Origin: an uncultured cyanobacterium | GTDB taxonomy: Bacteria; Cyanobacteriota; Cyanobacteriia; PCC-6307; Cyanobiaceae | Direction of reading: 5' to 3' | DNA length: 13,629 nt | Assembly: GCA_903921295.1 (NCBI GenBank) | Contig: CAIXOZ010000031.1 | Span: forward strand, 1-13,629 | Shown here: piece after piece, positions 12,737 through 13,629 of the stretch | How the letters are laid out: every line of letters begins with the position of its first letter | How positions within the stretch are numbered: position 1 is the first letter of the stretch | Translations under genes and position numbers: made by a program | The notes under the pieces: model-generated | What the model saw: only the letters and a program-made list of their open reading frames with translations | The model's database searches: none | What the model was told of the DNA's origin: nothing

Positions 12737-13629
12737 CAACCGGGCAGCGTCGCCGCTGGGGCCGTTGCCGAACGCGCTGCCATGACCTGATCGAGAATCG
12801 CGTTGGCCGCGCGGTCGGTCACCCCCGGGGCGCCGAGCATCGTTTTCAGACGCTCGTAGCCCGCCAGCATCGTCCGGCGCTCAGGACCATCGCGCAGCAG
12901 GGGTTCCGCCACCGCCACGATCGACGCGGCCTGGAAGTCGTTCTGGAGAAGTTCGGGCACCAGACGCTCCTCGAGCACCAGATTGACCGGTGAGATGTGG
13001 GGCACATTGAAGCGGAGCAGGTGCTCGGCCACAAAGGCGGTGACACGGCTGAGGCGATACCCCACCACCTGGGGGACCCCTCGCAGCGCAAGCTCCAGGT
13101 TCACGGTGCCGGATTTGGTCAGGGCCAGATCGGCGGCCGCACAGAGGGCATTCTTCAAGCCGGAGGCCTGATCCGCAGGGATCACCCGCGCCCGTACCCC
13201 AGCCTCCTGAAGCTGCTGCTGCAGGGCAGGCTCGAACCCGGCAAGGCCGGCCGGCACCAACACCTCAAGGCTCGGCTGGCGTCGCTGCAGCTCCGCTGCC
13301 GCCGCCGCCAGGGGCGGGAGCAGATAGCGCATCTCCTGGTGGCGCGAGGCTGGCATCAGCAGCAGCACCGGCACCTCCGGGGCAAGGCCGAGTTGATGGC
13401 GTGCCATGGCCCGATCCGGCAGGTTCTGAAGCGTGTCGATCAAGGGGTGCCCGACCCAGGTGACCTCGGCACCACGGGAGGCATAGAAGCGGGCCTCTTC
13501 CGGGAAAATCGCCAGGATCTGATCCGTGAACCCGATCAGCTGGGTGCTTCTGCCCTCACCCAGTCGGAACGCCCACTCCTGCGGAGCGATGTAATAAGTG
13601 ATCGGCAGCCCCGGCAACCGCCGCCTGAG
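12736..13629 (-). CDS. lpxB: Lipid-A-disaccharide synthase LpxB, C-terminal part (cut by edge)
   Basis: 297 codons up to the stop at 12736-12738; the frame is open to the right edge, so the N terminus is outside. LpxB (GT19) joins UDP-2,3-diacylglucosamine and lipid X to form the lipid A disaccharide at the inner membrane. Visible signatures are ITYYIAPQEWAFRLGEGR (typical Y.P..WAW/FR), FPEEARFYASRGAEVTWVGHPLID (with the VGHPL motif), LLLMPASRHQEMRYLLPPL (usually LPGSR..EI) and LALTKSGTVNLELAL (the SGT..LE donor-site motif). The C-terminal helices match the family end. In many cyanobacteria lpxB closes an lpxC-fabZ-lpxA-lpxB cluster, so more lpx genes probably lie to the right (inference). 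It is coupled to msrA. Confidence 0.94.
   Translation of the reverse strand, partial: LRRRLPGLPITYYIAPQEWAFRLGEGRSTQLIGFTDQILAIFPEEARFYASRGAEVTWVGHPLIDTLQNLPDRAMARHQLGLAPEVPVLLLMPASRHQEMRYLLPPLAAAAAELQRRQPSLEVLVPAGLAGFEPALQQQLQEAGVRARVIPADQASGLKNALCAAADLALTKSGTVNLELALRGVPQVVGYRLSRVTAFVAEHLLRFNVPHISPVNLVLEERLVPELLQNDFQAASIVAVAEPLLRDGPERRTMLAGYERLKTMLGAPGVTDRAANAILDQVMAARSATAPAATLPG

Noticed and set aside
1..13629. Mobile elements, attachment sites or CRISPR arrays
   Set aside because: No transposase or integrase motif, no terminal repeats with target duplications and no regularly spaced repeats were seen.

Overview
The window looks like a piece of a high-GC (hand-counted stretches mostly 65-77 %) picocyanobacterial chromosome of the Synechococcus/Cyanobium type. 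The evidence is an LrtA-type long ribosome hibernation factor, a DUF1825 protein (a family known from cyanobacteria), lpxB followed by msrA, and the very tight gene packing. The genus is an inference. I see no tRNA, rRNA, insertion sequence, integrase, phage gene or CRISPR array.

Left part (1-4969). The start of lipB is cut by the left edge and runs leftwards. Diverging from it is a compact rightward run: lrtA/hpf, deoC (17-nt gap), recO (11-nt overlap with deoC) and a 12-helix MFS transporter (4-nt gap). A GT4-type glycosyltransferase follows with its own putative -10 box. deoC, recO and the MFS gene all use non-ATG starts (GTG, TTG, TTG).

Middle part (5036-8164), all leftward. In transcription order these are a DUF1825 protein, tyrS, a possible small ORF and pyrF, probably one operon ending at a hairpin after pyrF. 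Beyond that lies a lower-GC gene for a small DUF805 membrane protein.

Right-centre part (8325-11596), rightward. A double helix-hairpin-helix protein and a GIY-YIG nuclease-like protein are 2 nt apart and form an unnamed DNA-processing-like pair. The nuclease-like protein carries three QxxLF motifs resembling sliding-clamp-binding peptides. Then come pepA (leucyl aminopeptidase) and a small two-helix membrane protein.

Right part (11566-13629), leftward. lpxB is cut by the right edge and translationally coupled (TGATG) to an exported msrA. A roughly 300-bp lower-GC stretch with striking inverted repeats follows, then a small 72-aa protein whose end overlaps the membrane-protein gene.

Most of the window is housekeeping: lipoylation, translation, pyrimidine synthesis, recombination, peptide turnover and lipid A. 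The most interesting points are the HhH/GIY-YIG pair with its triple clamp-like motifs, the inverted-repeat region at 11818-11924, and a recurring GCTANNN(T/A) element just upstream of several starts.
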